Below the pieces are notes generated by a model. That model had not been told where the DNA came from, searched no databases, and saw nothing but the letters and a program-made list of their open reading frames with translations. A program made the translations under genes and the position numbers. From the NCBI GenBank assembly GCA_003971905.1, contig RSEE01000010.1, forward strand, positions 682,001 to 746,000: 64,000 nt of DNA, read 5' to 3'. How positions within the stretch are numbered: the first letter of the stretch is position 1; the number at the start of each line of letters is the position of its first letter. The stretch comes from Moniliella sp. 'wahieum'. Lineage: Eukaryota; Basidiomycota; Moniliellomycetes; Moniliellales; Moniliellaceae. Positions 40,846 to 52,502 of this stretch are shown here, in pieces.

Positions 40846-40880
40846 TGGGGGGGGGGGGAGGGGGGGGGGAAGGGGGGGTG
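40846..40880 (-). promoter_or_regulatory. C-rich leader of UTP10
   Basis: Three long G runs on the plus strand (C runs on the coding strand) lie 25-55 bases upstream of the UTP10 ATG, similar in position to the C tract before the dioxygenase gene. Confidence 0.4.
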
Positions 40881-41384
40881 GTGGTGAGGGACTGCGCGGG
40901 TGGACACCGAACGAAAGTATACGCCAAGGTCGAAAAAAAAAGGGGCGGAATCAGGTGACGAAATGTCGCATATTCCGCTCAACGCCCCCTCCCCCCCCGT
41001 GGCATCGAGGATTGAATATTGAATGGCGATTGCCGCCAAAGAGCCCTATCGTGCCGGATCTGCCGCATTTGGTACACTATACGGTCCCTTCTTCGATTCG
41101 ATCTACTCAGCATATGGCCCCGCGATAGTTGTGTGCACCAAGTTATAGCACACCGTCATCTGTCCTGGTTTCCATCTTGAACACGACCACCTTCTTGTAC
41201 TCATCGTTGCTAGTGCTATTGGCCAGAGGGTGAGAACGTGCTTACGTTCCGCCGACTTGTTTCAAAATTCCCATCGTAATCCTCCCAGGGCCTCCAGCCG
41301 CCCGCCAGCCACAACAGAGCTGTAGATCAGATCAATCAGAGGCTGTGTTGTGGTCCCACCAACTTCATCTTACGCCTTCGCGTT
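40881..41384. other. Divergent promoter region, UTP10 and aldo/keto reductase
   Basis: No gene. A second C run lies at 40989-40998. Both flanking genes start here and read away from each other. Confidence 0.5.
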
Positions 41385-42451
41385 ATGGCCGGACCCCTAA
41401 CTCTGCAAACAGCAATCCCCCTGTCCGATGGGCATGCCATACCTCAACTTGGGCTCGGTGTCTACCTGAGCCGAGGCAGCGATGGTGTGGAATCGTGAAA
41501 CGCGCTTTGGGCCTCGGCGTTCGCCATATCGACACGGCCGTGTGGTATGGGAACGAAGCGACGGTGGGCGAAGGGCTGCACAGTTTTCTCAGCGATCCAA
41601 ACAAGAATACACAGGGCCTCAAGCGTGAGGACGTATTCATCACGTCTAAGATTTGGGACGACCAGCATGAAGGTGCACTCGAAGCGGTTAAGGAGAGCGT
41701 GGCAAAGATTGGCTCCTACCTGGATCTCATGCTCATTCACAGTCCCAACCCTGGGAAAGAAGCGCGGCTCAAGGCGTGGGCCGGATTGATGGAGGCCAAG
41801 AAGCAAGGTTGGTCAAGTCCATTGGTGTGTCGTACGTTAGCTCTCTGCATTGACCATGCTGATGCACCCAGCCGACCTCGTCAGGATGACGAAGCTGACG
41901 ATTTTTTGCAGCAACTATGGTGTGCATCACCTCGAAGAACTGGTTGCTGCTTATCCAAACGAGTGAGTCTGGGGTCCTCTGTGTTTGAATGTTCGAGCTC
42001 ACCTAAATATCGTCTAGTCCTCCTGTTGTCAACCAGATCGAGGTGTCTCCCTTTTTCCAGCGCAAGGATATCATTTCGTCCGCCGTCGTGGCCAAGTACA
42101 AGATTGTCATCGAGGCGTACTCTCCTCTTGGGAAGGGAAAGCATATCGAAGCCCCTGAGATCCATGCTGTGGGACGGGTACGTTGATCCTGTTACTGTAA
42201 CCCATACCCCACTTACTAATCCTGCATTCTGCCTCTCTTTGTGCTGGCGAGCAGAAGCTGGGAAAGACTCCGGCTCAAGTGCTAATTCGCTGGTCGCTCC
42301 AAAAGGGCTACGTGTTATTCCCAAGGGAACCGGGCAGCATGTTGATGAGAATGCAAATGTGTTTGATTTTGCTCTCAGCCCGGATGACATGCGTTTCCTC
42401 GATACTCTGGAGACGGGCGAAGGCGTAACCTGGAATCGTATGTATCGCTGA
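41385..42451 (+). CDS. Aldo/keto reductase
   Basis: NADPH-dependent reductase of aldehydes or ketones with a (beta/alpha)8 barrel. The ATG at 41385 gives MAGPLTLQTAIPLSDGHAIP, then QLGLGVYLS. After a one-base slip at about 41491-41500 come the family landmarks: GLGVRHIDTAVWYGNEATVG with catalytic Asp and Tyr, DVFITSKIWDD with catalytic Lys and LDLMLIHSPNPG with catalytic His. Three introns (41832-41911, 41963-42017, 42178-42254) separate SIGVSNYGVHHLEELV, PPVVNQIEVSPF and KYKIVIEAYSPLGKG from the last exon, KTPAQVLIRWSLQKGY and PKGT (cofactor phosphate loop). It ends FLDTLETGEGVTWNRMYR. Size of about 285 residues is normal. Substrate unknown. Confidence 0.92.
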
Positions 42452-43667
42452 GCGTGTGTGTGTGTGATTTTGGCCTTGGTGCCCCTTACTGACACGTTTG
42501 TTTTGCCTTGGACCTAGCTTGCCTTGTCCCTTAGGATGGTCCTCTGGGCGCCGCTTCGGCGGCTGTATGGGCAGGGTGGAGGAGGTCGAGTACCTTGTCC
42601 AAGGTTCCACCCGTCATCACCTGCGCGTGGATGGGAGGTGGAGACAAGAGGGATCCATCGTTTATCGATTATCTCCCACCTGTGGTCAACCAATCTAGCT
42701 GGTCGATGATGATTATCGAGATTATCTATCCCTCTGCTGTGCCATTGCCGAATGCATCATGCCGACTATGATTATCGCCGAGCTTAGCGCTCAGCGCGAG
42801 CACTCGTCGAGACCACAGGGTCATGGTTATTCCTGTTATCGCTCGCTCGCTCGAACAACCACCACTGGCTGCGGGCTTGGTGCTGCGCAAGGCTGCGGAA
42901 GACAAGCGCGTCGGAGTTGCGGCAGACCCTATTGAGGGGCGGAAAGTGGCTGTGACCCAGGCGACTACGCAGCGAACACATCGCCTGTCTGTCCGCAGCT
43001 CAAAGCAGTGTAGGGTGATGGGTGATGGGTGATGGGTGATGGGTGATGGGTGATGGGTGATGGGTGATCGATTGTTGATCGATGTACGAGCTGCTCTTCT
43101 GTGTCCAGATGTGATGCATGTGACATGTGACATGCGACATGTGACATGGACATGTGATAGGCGGGAAGCTGCCTTGCACGGCATGGACCAGCAAGCCTGC
43201 TGCAGCTAGGCTACGCTTGGCAGGCCTGGTTCCGCCCTGGGCACTAGGCACTAGGCACTAACCGGTAACCGGCAACCTGTCAGGCCTTGGCTAAGGCCTT
43301 CGGCCTCCCGCAGGCCTGAGCCTGAGCCTCAGGCCGTAGGCCAAGCCGCGCGTCACGCGTGTCACGCGTCACGCGCCACCAGTCAGGCCATGCATCATGC
43401 ATCGGCTAGGGCCCAGATGCCACCTGCCCAGTGTTGTCCAGCCTGGCCCAGCACAGCCAGGTACAGCAGACACGCCCCGCACGCGCCAGGTGCTGCATGG
43501 TGCACTGCTGCGGACCGTCGGAGGCAGACATGATGCATGATGCATGATGCGTGACGACGTTCGCGGCGCGTGCATCGCAATACTTAAGTCGCGCCGCCCC
43601 GCCCTCTCGCGCCTGCTCCTCCCCACCCCCCACCCCCACCCCCACGCGCCCGCTGCACCTATCTACC
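42452..43667. repeat. Gene-free palindromic-word island before annexin
   Basis: ATTATCGAT words at about 42660-42730, a 7-bp tandem array at 43014-43068, GATCGAT at 43066-43082, ACATGT units at 43118-43158, AGGCCT/CCTGAG words at 43280-43335, ACGCGT units at 43345-43375 and ATGCAT units at 43528-43548. Apparent ORFs on the minus strand with HHPSPIT-like repeats are translations of the 7-bp array. Confidence 0.6.
43014..43068. repeat. 7-bp tandem repeat, about eight units
   Basis: Unit GGTGATG, seven full copies plus a partial eighth, without sequence variation. Confidence 0.95.
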
Positions 43668-45203
43668 ATGTCTGCAAATCCCGGCGGCTACCCCCCCCAG
43701 GGCCCGCCCTACCCCAACTCCGGCTATCCGTCCCAGGCCCCGTCCTACCCCCCGGCCGGCTATCCGTCTCAGGCCCCGCCTACCCCCAGTGGCTACCCCC
43801 AACAGGGCGCCAACCACGGTTTGCTCCCCCTTCCGGCCTTCCTCCCTAACCACCAAACCGGCGGTTACGGCGGCGGCTACCCTCTGGTCCTCCTCAACAG
43901 GGATATGGAGCTCCTCAACAGGGATATGGAGCTCCTCCTGGTCCTCCTCTCATCAAGGATACGGGGCTCCCTCTGGTCCGCCCCCTCATCAAGGATACGG
44001 GCTCCCCCTGGTCCTCCTCAACATGGATACGGAGCACCCTCCGGTCCTCCTCAACAAGGGTACGGTGCGCCCCATGGCCCTCCGCCTCAGCAAGGATACG
44101 GCGCGCCCCCTGGCCCTCCGCATGGGCACCCTGGTAGCTATGGTCCAGGGCAAGGCGCTGCCCCTGCCCATGGCCACGCGGCCGGTGGAACTGGATATAC
44201 GTACCTCGGGATTCCAGTGCCGCCTCCGCCGCCGCACCAAGGGCTGCCCCTGCGCCAGCAATGGATGTATCGGGCAAGGTGGAGCGGATCTACAAGGCGA
44301 TGAAAGGGTTCGGTACGGACGACAACGCTCATCCGCGAACTTTGCTCCCAGCATGATCCCTTTGTCATTGATGCGGTGCGAACGGGTTACAAGCAGTACA
44401 AGGGTAAAGATTTGATGAAGGCGGTGGAGGGGGATGTGAGCGGATGGTACGAGGCGGTGCTGCGCTGGCAAGTGTATGGCCCAGTGATGGGCGATGTGGT
44501 GGCGCTGAAGCGGGCGATGAAGGGAGCTGGGACGGACGAGTCGGTGCTGACCGAGATTCTTTTGGGGCGGTCCAACTCGGATATGCACTTGCTCAAATCG
44601 GCCTACCAAGCCACGTACAGCAAGCGTCTTGAGGATGACGTGTCGGGCGAGCTGTCGTTCAAGACCAATCGTATGTTTGCCCAGGCGTTGGCCGGGGCAC
44701 GGGAGGAACACGCGCCTGTTGACCCTCAACGCGTTGAGGCAGATGTGCGCCAACTGTACACGGCGATGCGCGGAGCAGGCACCGACGAGGATGCTATCAC
44801 TTCCATCCTGCTCTCCCGCAGTGATGCCCAATTGGTCGCGATCGCTCAGCGCTACAGGCAAGTCCACAACAAGGCCCTCTCGTCCGCCTTGGAGGGTGAC
44901 TTTAGTGGGCACATGAAGGAAGGCATTCTCTACATTGTCACTGGAGCCGAAGACCCTGCAGGAGTGCAAGGCTATGGGATCCAGCGCGATGCCAACCTCA
45001 TCTTCAAAGCATTTGATGGTGCTGGCACTAAGGACCGCGACTTGGTTCGGCGTGTGTGTCGTGCGTCGTGGAACCGGGCGCGGTTCCAGGCTGTCAAGCA
45101 GGCGTACCGCCGACTGCACAAGCACGATATCTCGGTTCGCATCAAGCGCGAGACGTCCGGCAACTACGAACAAGCTCTTGTCACTGTTGTTGATACGGCT
45201 TGA
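43668..45203 (+). CDS. Annexin with GYPP/QQGYGAP-repeat N-terminus
   Basis: Calcium-dependent phospholipid-binding protein. The ATG at 43668 starts MSANPGGYPPQGPPYPNSGY. A low-complexity head of about 180 residues rich in Gly, Tyr, Pro and Gln runs to 44230, including direct repeats of a QQGYGAP-type unit (43880-44110) in which the frame shifts repeatedly. The annexin core has four repeats with their type II calcium loops: GFGTDD (44309), GAGTDE (44525), GAGTDE (44773) and GAGTKD (45021), each followed by a helical segment. The stop is at 45201-45203. The head resembles that of annexin A7/A11 and Dictyostelium annexin. It may drive condensation or membrane coupling, which is inference. A two-base slip lies near 44330. 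Confidence 0.93.
43880..44130 (+). repeat. Coding direct repeats in the annexin head
   Basis: Related 20-40 base units contain AGGGATATGGAGCTCCTC or AAGGATACGGCGCGCC variants and encode Gln-Gln-Gly-Tyr-Gly-Ala-Pro-type heptads plus Pro-Gly-Pro-Pro linkers. Confidence 0.8.
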
Positions 45204-46399
45204 AGCTTGAGCTCACAATTTTTCCTCTTTGCTATTTCGTCTGAATGATGTTGATTCATGGAGTGGGCTACCTAGAACCCATCCTGATGGGAGTGTGCAT
45301 CGCCCTGTACCGGATACTGTGAGATATGATGGATCGATTCCCAGACCGGAGCCCATCGGGGACAGAACAGGGGAGAGTCGTGACGCGTGATAGGACGGCA
45401 TCGAAGGTAATGCCGGTAATGTGCAATTAGCTGCATGCATCGTGGCGTTGATATGCTGTGGCTCACATGTCGCCTGTCACATCAGCGCACCAGCGTTCAA
45501 CATATCGCGAGTGGATGCTTTTCATGTCAGCTGCAGATAGATTGGATGCTACAGGACAGAGTGTTGACAAAAAGTTTCTTATGAAGGGTCTTGTCTTTGT
45601 CCAGCCTAGTCGCTCGTGGATTCTCAAGCGCTCGCACCAGGGCAACCTCAGGTGGGGCCGGTGATGAATAATTGCGGGAGGTACTAGTTGCAGTGGCTGT
45701 TGAGCCAGGTGGCTCGTGCTTTGGCCAATGTCCCTTCAGTTCCTCCTCAGGCCTAGGAGTTCCGTTGTTTTTTTTCTCTCCTGTTTTTCCTTGTTCCGCA
45801 GCTTAGCCCCTGGTGGCGACTCGCTGCTTGGTGTTCCTCAGTAGGCGTTGCTGGTTGGCTTAGACCACCACCACCACCACTAATGCGATTGCATCACCCT
45901 CGAGGACCATCTGGACTCCAGGTCTCATCAGTGGCGGTATACTGGTCCCAAGCGACAGGCGGAATGCTTGTGTTTGCGATGGAAGCCAGCTGGCTCGCAG
46001 CATCATGCTTGAAGCTTGCAGAGGCCAATGCAGAAGACTGCCCAACACCCGCTCGTGAAAGTCAAAGTTTGCTGTGTGGACCACAGTTTGCGTTGGGGTG
46101 CGGCGTTCGCCGCGTCCTGCATGCATGCATGTATGCCGCTGCTGGGACGGCTTGGTGCGTCGGAGCGTATCCCAAGCACCCGCCGTTGGCACTCGCATCA
46201 CCCCCACCACCAGTCACCACACACCCGACACATCCAGACCAGCGTGTGCGCCCGTGCTGAGGCAAGACATTCTCCCACACCCCCAAGCAACCAGCTGAGT
46301 ACTCGAGTCAGGCTGCGCCTCCAAGATCCAAGCCCCAAGCTCCCACCTCCTCTCATTTACACGCACACACACACCACCACCCCACCCCGCACTTGACCC
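45204..46399. other. Intergenic region, no gene seen
   Basis: Contains a CCA run at 45867-45881 and CA/CCA microsatellite sequence at 46360-46385, directly upstream of TSC13. Overlapping ORFs at 45860-46400 on both strands lack domains. Confidence 0.5.
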
Positions 46400-47428
46400 A
46401 TGCCTGAATTCTCCTTACGGTCCAGCGCCGCTTCGGCTCCAAAAAGCCTGGTGTCACTAACCTCAAGCCCTCCAAGTTCCCCTGCTGCTTTACCTTTGCT
46501 ACACCGCACCCACGGTGGGCGAGCTCAAGGCGGCCATTGCCCAACGCACCCGCCGAGCCGTCTCGCGCCAACGTCTTTGCACACTCCAACCTGGAGGCCA
46601 TCCCACTGCTCGATGACAGTGCCAAGCTCGACGAATACATCCCCAACGGTGGATGCCTCGACATCGAGGACCTGGGTCCGCAGGTCGCCTGGCGCACCGT
46701 CTTCCTCACTGAATATGCTGGTCCTCTTTTCATTCACCCCGCTCTCTACCTCGGGGCCACGCGCCTCTGGCACACCGAGTTCCAGCATGGCCAAATGCAG
46801 CGCCTCGCATTGGGGCTCGTAACGGGCCACTATGCCAAGCGCATATTGGAAACCGTTCTTGTCCACCGCTTTTCTAATGCTACAATGCCGCGCTTTGCTT
46901 TGCTCAAAAACTCAGCACATTACTGGCTTCTTTCTGGCATCCTCCTTGCCCTTGGTGTGTATGGTCCTGGGAAAGGACAGGTGGCGCAGCAGATGGTCTG
47001 CGCGCGGACGGATCCAACTGGAACACCTTTTGGGCTTCGGCCATGGTGGTGGCAGAACTGGGCAACCTGGTGTGCCATGTGATGCTGTCCAAGTTGCGTC
47101 CGTCCGGTACGCGCGTGCGCAAAATTCCTCGCGGTTTATGTTGATCTAGTTAGCTGCCCGCACTACTTGTTCGAGGTATGGACCACCTCCCCTTCTTTTC
47201 GAGTTTCCAGCATACTTACCCCCCTCCCTCCCTCCCCCTCCGTGCCTGTTCCAGACTCTTTCATGGACCTGCTTCACTTTCTTGACAGGCGCGCCCATCG
47301 CCTTGCTCTTCACCGCCGTCTCAACTGCGCAGATGGTATCGTCGGCTCTCAAGAGGCACGATGCCTATCGCAACGAGTTCAAGGAGTACCCTCCCAAGCG
47401 TAAGGCCATCTTCCCCTTCGTTCTCTAA
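46400..47428 (+). CDS. tsc13: Very-long-chain trans-2-enoyl-CoA reductase (TSC13)
   Basis: ER membrane enzyme for the last, NADPH-dependent step of very-long-chain fatty-acid elongation, feeding sphingolipids. The ATG at 46400 leads a ubiquitin-like N-terminal part, with TVGELKAAIAQRTRRAVSRQ visible near 46510 in a second frame. The membrane part starts DIEDLGPQVAWRTVFLTEYA, then GPLFIHPALYL, and continues GHYAKRILETVLVHRFSNAT, the family hallmark before the catalytic region, and SAHYWLLSGILLALGVYG. A further exon (about 47288-47428) supplies ALLFTAVSTAQM and ALKRHDAYRNEFKEYP, then PKRKAIFPFVL, matching the usual C-terminus. Two frame slips lie in the first 150 bases, and another plus an intron lie between 46970 and 47288. 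Confidence 0.92.
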
Positions 47429-47604
47429 CTCTGCAGGGTTCGTTGGGTCCCGGGAATAAGTGGCGTGCACAGCGCCATCAGTGCAGCAATGATGAGACAA
47501 GGTTAAACCTCTTACCCTCCAGTTGTGGCGACAGGACCGATGTCGGCGACAATTCTAGGATCAGTGTGATGGATGTAGCAAGGCTATATCTGTAGAAAGG
47601 AGGG
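47429..47604. other. Short intergenic gap
   Basis: 3' flank of TSC13. Nothing recognised. Confidence 0.4.
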
Positions 47605-47610
47605 TTGATC

Positions 47611-47868
47611 ATGGGCAATTGCTCTGTTCTGCACTTGCCCGATGGGACCAGGTGCGCCACGCCGGCAACATCGCCCCGCGCCGCCAAACACAAGAAATCC
47701 CACAAGGTCGCGTTCCCGCCCGTATTGGCGGATCGATCAAGGGTACTCCAATCGCGGTGTGAAGGTTGTGTACCTTGGCAATGGTGCTGGCGCCCCCCCA
47801 AACGGCTTTTGCGGTGGCGACTTGCCAAGCAACTCGCCAAGAACGATGAAGATTGCGTTATCATGTAA
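47611..47868 (+). CDS. Small ORF with MGNC start and CVIM CaaX end
   Basis: I do not recognise a family. The 85-codon ORF starts MGNCSVLHLPDGTRC (an in-frame ATG also lies at 47605). Gly2 and Cys4 fit an N-myristoylation/palmitoylation signal. It ends LAKQLAKNDEDCVIM*, where CVIM is a textbook CaaX box for farnesylation. A Lys/His-rich part (AAKHKKSHK) follows residue 25. The middle is Cys/Trp/Arg-rich in this frame, while the neighbouring frame reads VKVVYLGNGAGAPPNG. Given the base-deletion problem elsewhere and a C7 run at 47792-47798, the true middle may lie in that frame. If real it would be a small membrane-attached protein. It may also be chance: it is short and lies in a gap between TSC13 and the SNF2 gene. 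Confidence 0.45.
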   Translation: MGNCSVLHLPDGTRCATPATSPRAAKHKKSHKVAFPPVLADRSRVLQSRCEGCVPWQWCWRPPKRLLRWRLAKQLAKNDEDCVIM

Positions 47869-48110
47869 ATCAGGTTGATCATCCGGTATAGTATAGGCAG
47901 CAGGCAGTGTCGTATACATGTTATCTCCCGCTATGGTATTTGCCTAACCCTTCGCCTGGGCTACGTGAGAGGGATAGGGTCTTGCAGTTCATACTGTACA
48001 TTATCTCTTCGCTCGCCTCCGCAGGGGCGGCCCACCTCTTTCGAATGGCACCGGCAGTCCATTTCAGATCCCAAGGCTCCAAGAACAGCTTGGAAGTATT
48101 TGGACAGTCC

Positions 48111-51100
48111 TCACGATTCGACTGCCGACTGGTCGTCATCTTGGCTACCAATCAGGCCGGCAAACGAGGGGTCTTGCGCCACCTTGTCCCATTCCGCGTC
48201 CCACGCCTTTTGCAGCTGCGCCGCGTCTTCCCACACCCAACTTCCCTCTTCGTTGTAGGTCTGCGCATTGCGGCACATGAGATGACATCGTTCTTGGCTT
48301 CGAGCAGAGTAAGGTACGTTGCCCGTTCAATCCGTCGTTTGATCTGGCGCATGCTGATCGGCTGCTGAATGATGGTGCGGTAGTCGGGGTAAAGCTTCGC
48401 GCTAGGGAGATCCAGAAACAGGTCGGCCCTTGCCCGGCCCTTTGCATCCTTGCACGCTTCGAGTGCCGCATAACAGACTCGCAGCGCCCCACGCACTTTA
48501 GCTCGTTCCGAAAAGAGCCCGCGATCCGGCTGGGTCGCAGGTTTGATCCGCTTCGTGGCATGTTCAGACCCATCGCTCGCTTCGTACGCCTCCTCCTCAT
48601 CCCCGCCCTCCGTCGCAGCTCGTTTCCTCTTGGAATGCACAGCGCGAGAGGACGTAGAGCGGCGCGAACGAGAGTGTTTTCCATTCAGCACCACGGTATC
48701 ATCCGCATTTTCGGTACTCTCATCGTCCCCGGCTTCCTCCTCTTCCTCCTCCTCAACCGAAACAAACTTCTTGGACTTTTTACGCTCTCCCCGCGCGCGT
48801 AAGGCAAGCGCCACCTCACTTGGATCTTGATCGTTTTCAAGCGCGGCAATGAACTGAGCCTCGGTCAATTCGTCATTGTACCGCACGGGCGCCGTCCGAC
48901 GGCGACGAGGGAGAGTACTGTCATCGGCAGTATGGTTGGCCTTGGCCTCCTCCATAGCCACATACTTGTCCTCATACGACTGCTGAAATTGCTCGGGAGT
49001 TCTGCCTCGGTAATGAGCCGTGGAGGTGCAGGGCCTTCTTTTCCGGACGCTTCCCAATCAGCTTGATCTCGTGCTGGACGTTGCTCGTCCATCTCACCGA
49101 AAATAGTTTCTTCCTCGGGGGTGCGGGCAAGGATCGCGTTGATCTCCTCATCAGTCATGTCGCCTTGCTCTGTTGCGTCCTCGTCGACGTTTTCAAGCAT
49201 CGCGCGCAGAAGATTGTCTCGCTCCTCATTCGTCGCCGATTCATGAAAGCGACCCGCCTGGATGACCTTGCCGTCCATATCGAGCTTGCGATGGGCAATC
49301 TCGAGGATTTTTTCCTCAACTGACTTTTCTGTCACAAGCCGGAAGATGCGCACCTCCATCTTTTGGCCAATACGATGGCACGGTCTTGGGCTTGCAAGTC
49401 TTGGTGGGGATTAAAGTCCGAATCAAAGATAATCACGTGTCGGCGGTTTGAAGGTTTAGGCCCAGCCCACCGGCGCGGGTAGAGAGGATAAACATAAAGT
49501 AAGGAGAGTCGGGTTTGTTGAACTCATGTAGCATCTGGCCGCGGTCGTCTTGCTTAGTCGCGCCGTCAAGACGGAGGTAAGCGAGGTCACGGTACCGAAG
49601 ATAATCCTCCATAATGTCCATGATGTGCGTCATCTGGAAAAACATGAGCACCCGATGCCCCGTCGCCTTGAGTTTGGGAAGGATGCGATCCAACAGCTCG
49701 AATTTGCCTGACACACGGTACAAGTCGGGCCCGGTTGCCTTGGTCGGATTAACCACTGCCTCGACCTCTTCAAACACGTAGGGATGCTGGCAGATTTTGC
49801 GCAGCTGCATCAGCATATTCTGCAATCCGCGCAGCCCCCCGTCTGAACCACATTGGTCGTTCCCCCCAATTCGTTTCCGGTGAAGATTGTCTTGTACTTG
49901 GTCATCTGCCCGTACATCTTTGCCTGCAGCGCCGACTTGGCGCACTTGATCACCTTCTCCACCTTGTCCGGTAGCTCAGACTCAACGTCTTTCTTGAGCC
50001 TACGCAGCAAGAAGGGACGGAGGACCTTGTGCAAACGTTTGATAATCAAGAGCTGTTCTTCTTCGTTGAGCTGCATCGTCGCATCGCCTCCACCGGCATT
50101 GGCAAAAGGGGTATTGAACCACTCGTCAAAACTTTGGGCCGAGTTGAACACCTTGGGCAGCACGAAGTTAAGCAGGGCCCAGAGCTCGGGTAGGTTGTTT
50201 TGCAGCGGCGTTCCCGTCAGCAAAAGGCGGTATTGGCTGTAGTAAAATTGTGTCAGGGTGAGCGAGAGCTTAGACTCCGCATTTTTCATCCGGTGGCCCT
50301 CGTCAATGATCATGTGCACCCATTTGACCTTGCTCAATACATGCTTGTCTTTGATGATGAACTCGTAGGTCGTTAACAAAACTTGCCAGTTGCCGGCACG
50401 CACCCGCAATGCCAAATCCTTGCGCTCGTTGGGCCCGCCCTTGTACACTAGCACGCTGACGCTTGGTGCCCACTTGTGGAACTCGTTAACCCAGTTTTGG
50501 AGCGTCGAGAGCGGGACAATAACCAGGTAAGGAGACCGTTGGCGTTTCTTCTCGATCAAATAGGTGATCAAGCTGATGGTTTGGATCGTTTTCCCCAAGC
50601 CCATCTCATCAGCCAAGATTCCATTGAGATGGTTGTTGTAGAGCGACACCATCCACTGAAGGCCCTTGATCTGGTAGTCCTTCAGCTTGCCGCCTACCAA
50701 GAGTGATGATTGTGCTTCCACAGTCTCGTGAATACGATGGGCAATGCTGTAGTAGTCGGCCTTGCCTTTGTCCTCTTCCTCCCCATCTTGGCGGGAAGCA
50801 CCAAATGCGGATTCGTCCACTTGGCGGGGAGGGAAAGAATGGTCGTTCTGCTGCTCCCGCACGGCAAGGGCCAAGTTGTCCAGGTATTTGTCCGTTTGTG
50901 CCAAAAGATGGGCAATACGGGTATCCTTAGCAGTATCAATCAGTTTCAGGTAGGCCTCTTCATCGTCAGCCTTGAGCGCATTGAGACGCTCCTTGGCCAG
51001 CCGTTCAATCCGCTTCGCCTCCTCCCGCTCGGCCTCTGCATGAAAGCGGGTTAAATTACGAGCCAAACGAGCGGCTGTATCGCGCACCCCTGCCTGTCCT

Positions 51101-52010
51101 TGGATGAGGCGCTTGGTTTGGCTGAATATGGCCGAAATGTGACCCCAATGGCGTTGCCGCTCCTTGGTTTGCGTGTCGTCTCGCTGTTTGCGCGCCAGCG
51201 CCTCGGTGGCGCGAATGGGGATCACCGCACTTTTCTTAGCCTTTCGCAGTGCCATCCGATCCACTTCGGGTTGGAGCGTTGAGGCCTGCCCATTCTCAGC
51301 AACGTATTGCCGATACGCGCGTTGACGGGGCAAGAGTTGAAGCGACCGCAGTTCCACCAACGCGTCCAACTTGGGATTCGTGCTAGGCTGCGGCGGACGA
51401 AGCCAGCTGGGCACTTGGGGGGAGGAGGAAGCGGAAGCTCCTTGGGAAAGGTTAGCAGGGAGAGACTCGAGTTCAGCCATGCGCTGATTGATACGGGCTT
51501 GGATGTAACGGTCCCGCTCTTCCTCTGCCAAGAGCAGATCGCCCTCAGCCGGTACCAGGCTCGGGGACCGCGACAAGGGGACACGGGCGGATTAAGGTAC
51601 TGGTATGGGTCATCAATGGCCGGTTGGAGGCGAGACGGGACAGGCTGTCCCAACGCAAGGGCGCGGTAGGCCTCGGTCTGGGCCTGCAGCAGACGCATTT
51701 GACCCTGCGGCACGATCGGGCCAGGAGCGGAGGGCGGGTGGAGGTGGGGTACTGGAGAGTGGCGAGCGCCGCCTGCAGTTGGCTGTGTTCCTGCGATCCC
51801 GTCTGTCCGGTTTCCTGGAGGTGCGAAAACCGCTGGAAAAACACGTGCGTCAGCAACAAGCCAGCACATGCATCCTTCGTTGGCAGGGATGGGACGTACG
51901 CGCACCATGAGGCGCACCTCGTCTGCGGACCAGCATTCGGCGATCCGCAGCAAATGCGCCGCGGGCGGGGGCGGCGGGGGCGGCAGGGTGGCAGCAGAGG
52001 CGGCCGGCAT
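48111..52010 (-). CDS. SNF2/STH1-family chromatin-remodelling ATPase
   Basis: Catalytic motor of a SWI/SNF or RSC complex. In order: a QLQ-like helix ([20 protein letters not shown], about 51710), an HSA region with Arg/Lys/Glu-rich helices (51300-50950), then the ATPase with [23 protein letters not shown] (about 50590-50617), [10 protein letters not shown] (about 50300) and [10 protein letters not shown]. The second lobe includes [25 protein letters not shown] and [16 protein letters not shown] (about 49450). After HRIGQ-region slips come [16 protein letters not shown], an acidic SnAC part and a C-terminal bromodomain: [14 protein letters not shown], then [16 protein letters not shown] in a shifted frame, stop 48111-48113. 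The start at 52010 is tentative, and upstream Met codons exist. Frame slips lie near 48285, 49015, 49400 and 49830. Confidence 0.93.
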
Positions 52011-52502
52011 GCGATCCAATCGCGTCTTCGCGCAGCGACGAGGAGAGACGGGGATGGTGGCGGAGGCGGTGGCGGCGGCCGAAGACGATGGATGCGCCTG
52101 GGCGACGCAGCTTCCATCGCCGCCGCCCGCGTGTCGACGGCGACGCGTGCCGGACGCACCAGCAACCCGAGGGTCGCCACAGGACACTGCCCCCGTGCGC
52201 AACGCCGCAACCCTAGTGCGCGCTCGTGCCTCGCTTCCAGTCGCGCCCGCGGCCGACGCTTGCAATTAATAAGGCTCCTGCGGCTGACCGACGATCTATA
52301 CAGCTCTGGCAAAACAGGGGCATCCGTCGCATTCGGCCCCTTCGCAGGAGGCTCCCTGCCGTGTCCACCCCCACACGGTTCGGCCTGATACATATGCTCG
52401 TCTATGCAAGCCAAGAGCGCCTGCTCCCGCCCTATACTCACACCGCAAGTGCAGCAACATACATTGCGTGTGCTGCTGATCAGCAACCGCGGCCGGCAGT
52501 CG
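52011..52502. other. GC-rich gap between SNF2 and BRCA2 genes
   Basis: Upstream region of the SNF2-type gene and 3' flank of the BRCA2 gene. Long ORFs run through on both strands because of high GC and no stops, with no domain match. Some of this may be coding N-terminus of the SNF2 protein. Confidence 0.4.

Noticed and set aside
43014-43068. CRISPR-like repeat array
   Set aside because: Units are 7 bp, contiguous and without spacers. It is a simple tandem repeat in a eukaryotic genome.
42965-43251. Minus-strand ORFs with HHPSPIT repeats
   Set aside because: They are translations of the 7-bp tandem array in three frames and have no other coding support.
51600-52400. 254-codon plus-strand ORF opposite the SNF2 N-terminus
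   Set aside because: It is a shadow of GC-rich minus-strand coding, with Arg/Gly/Cys bias and no domain.
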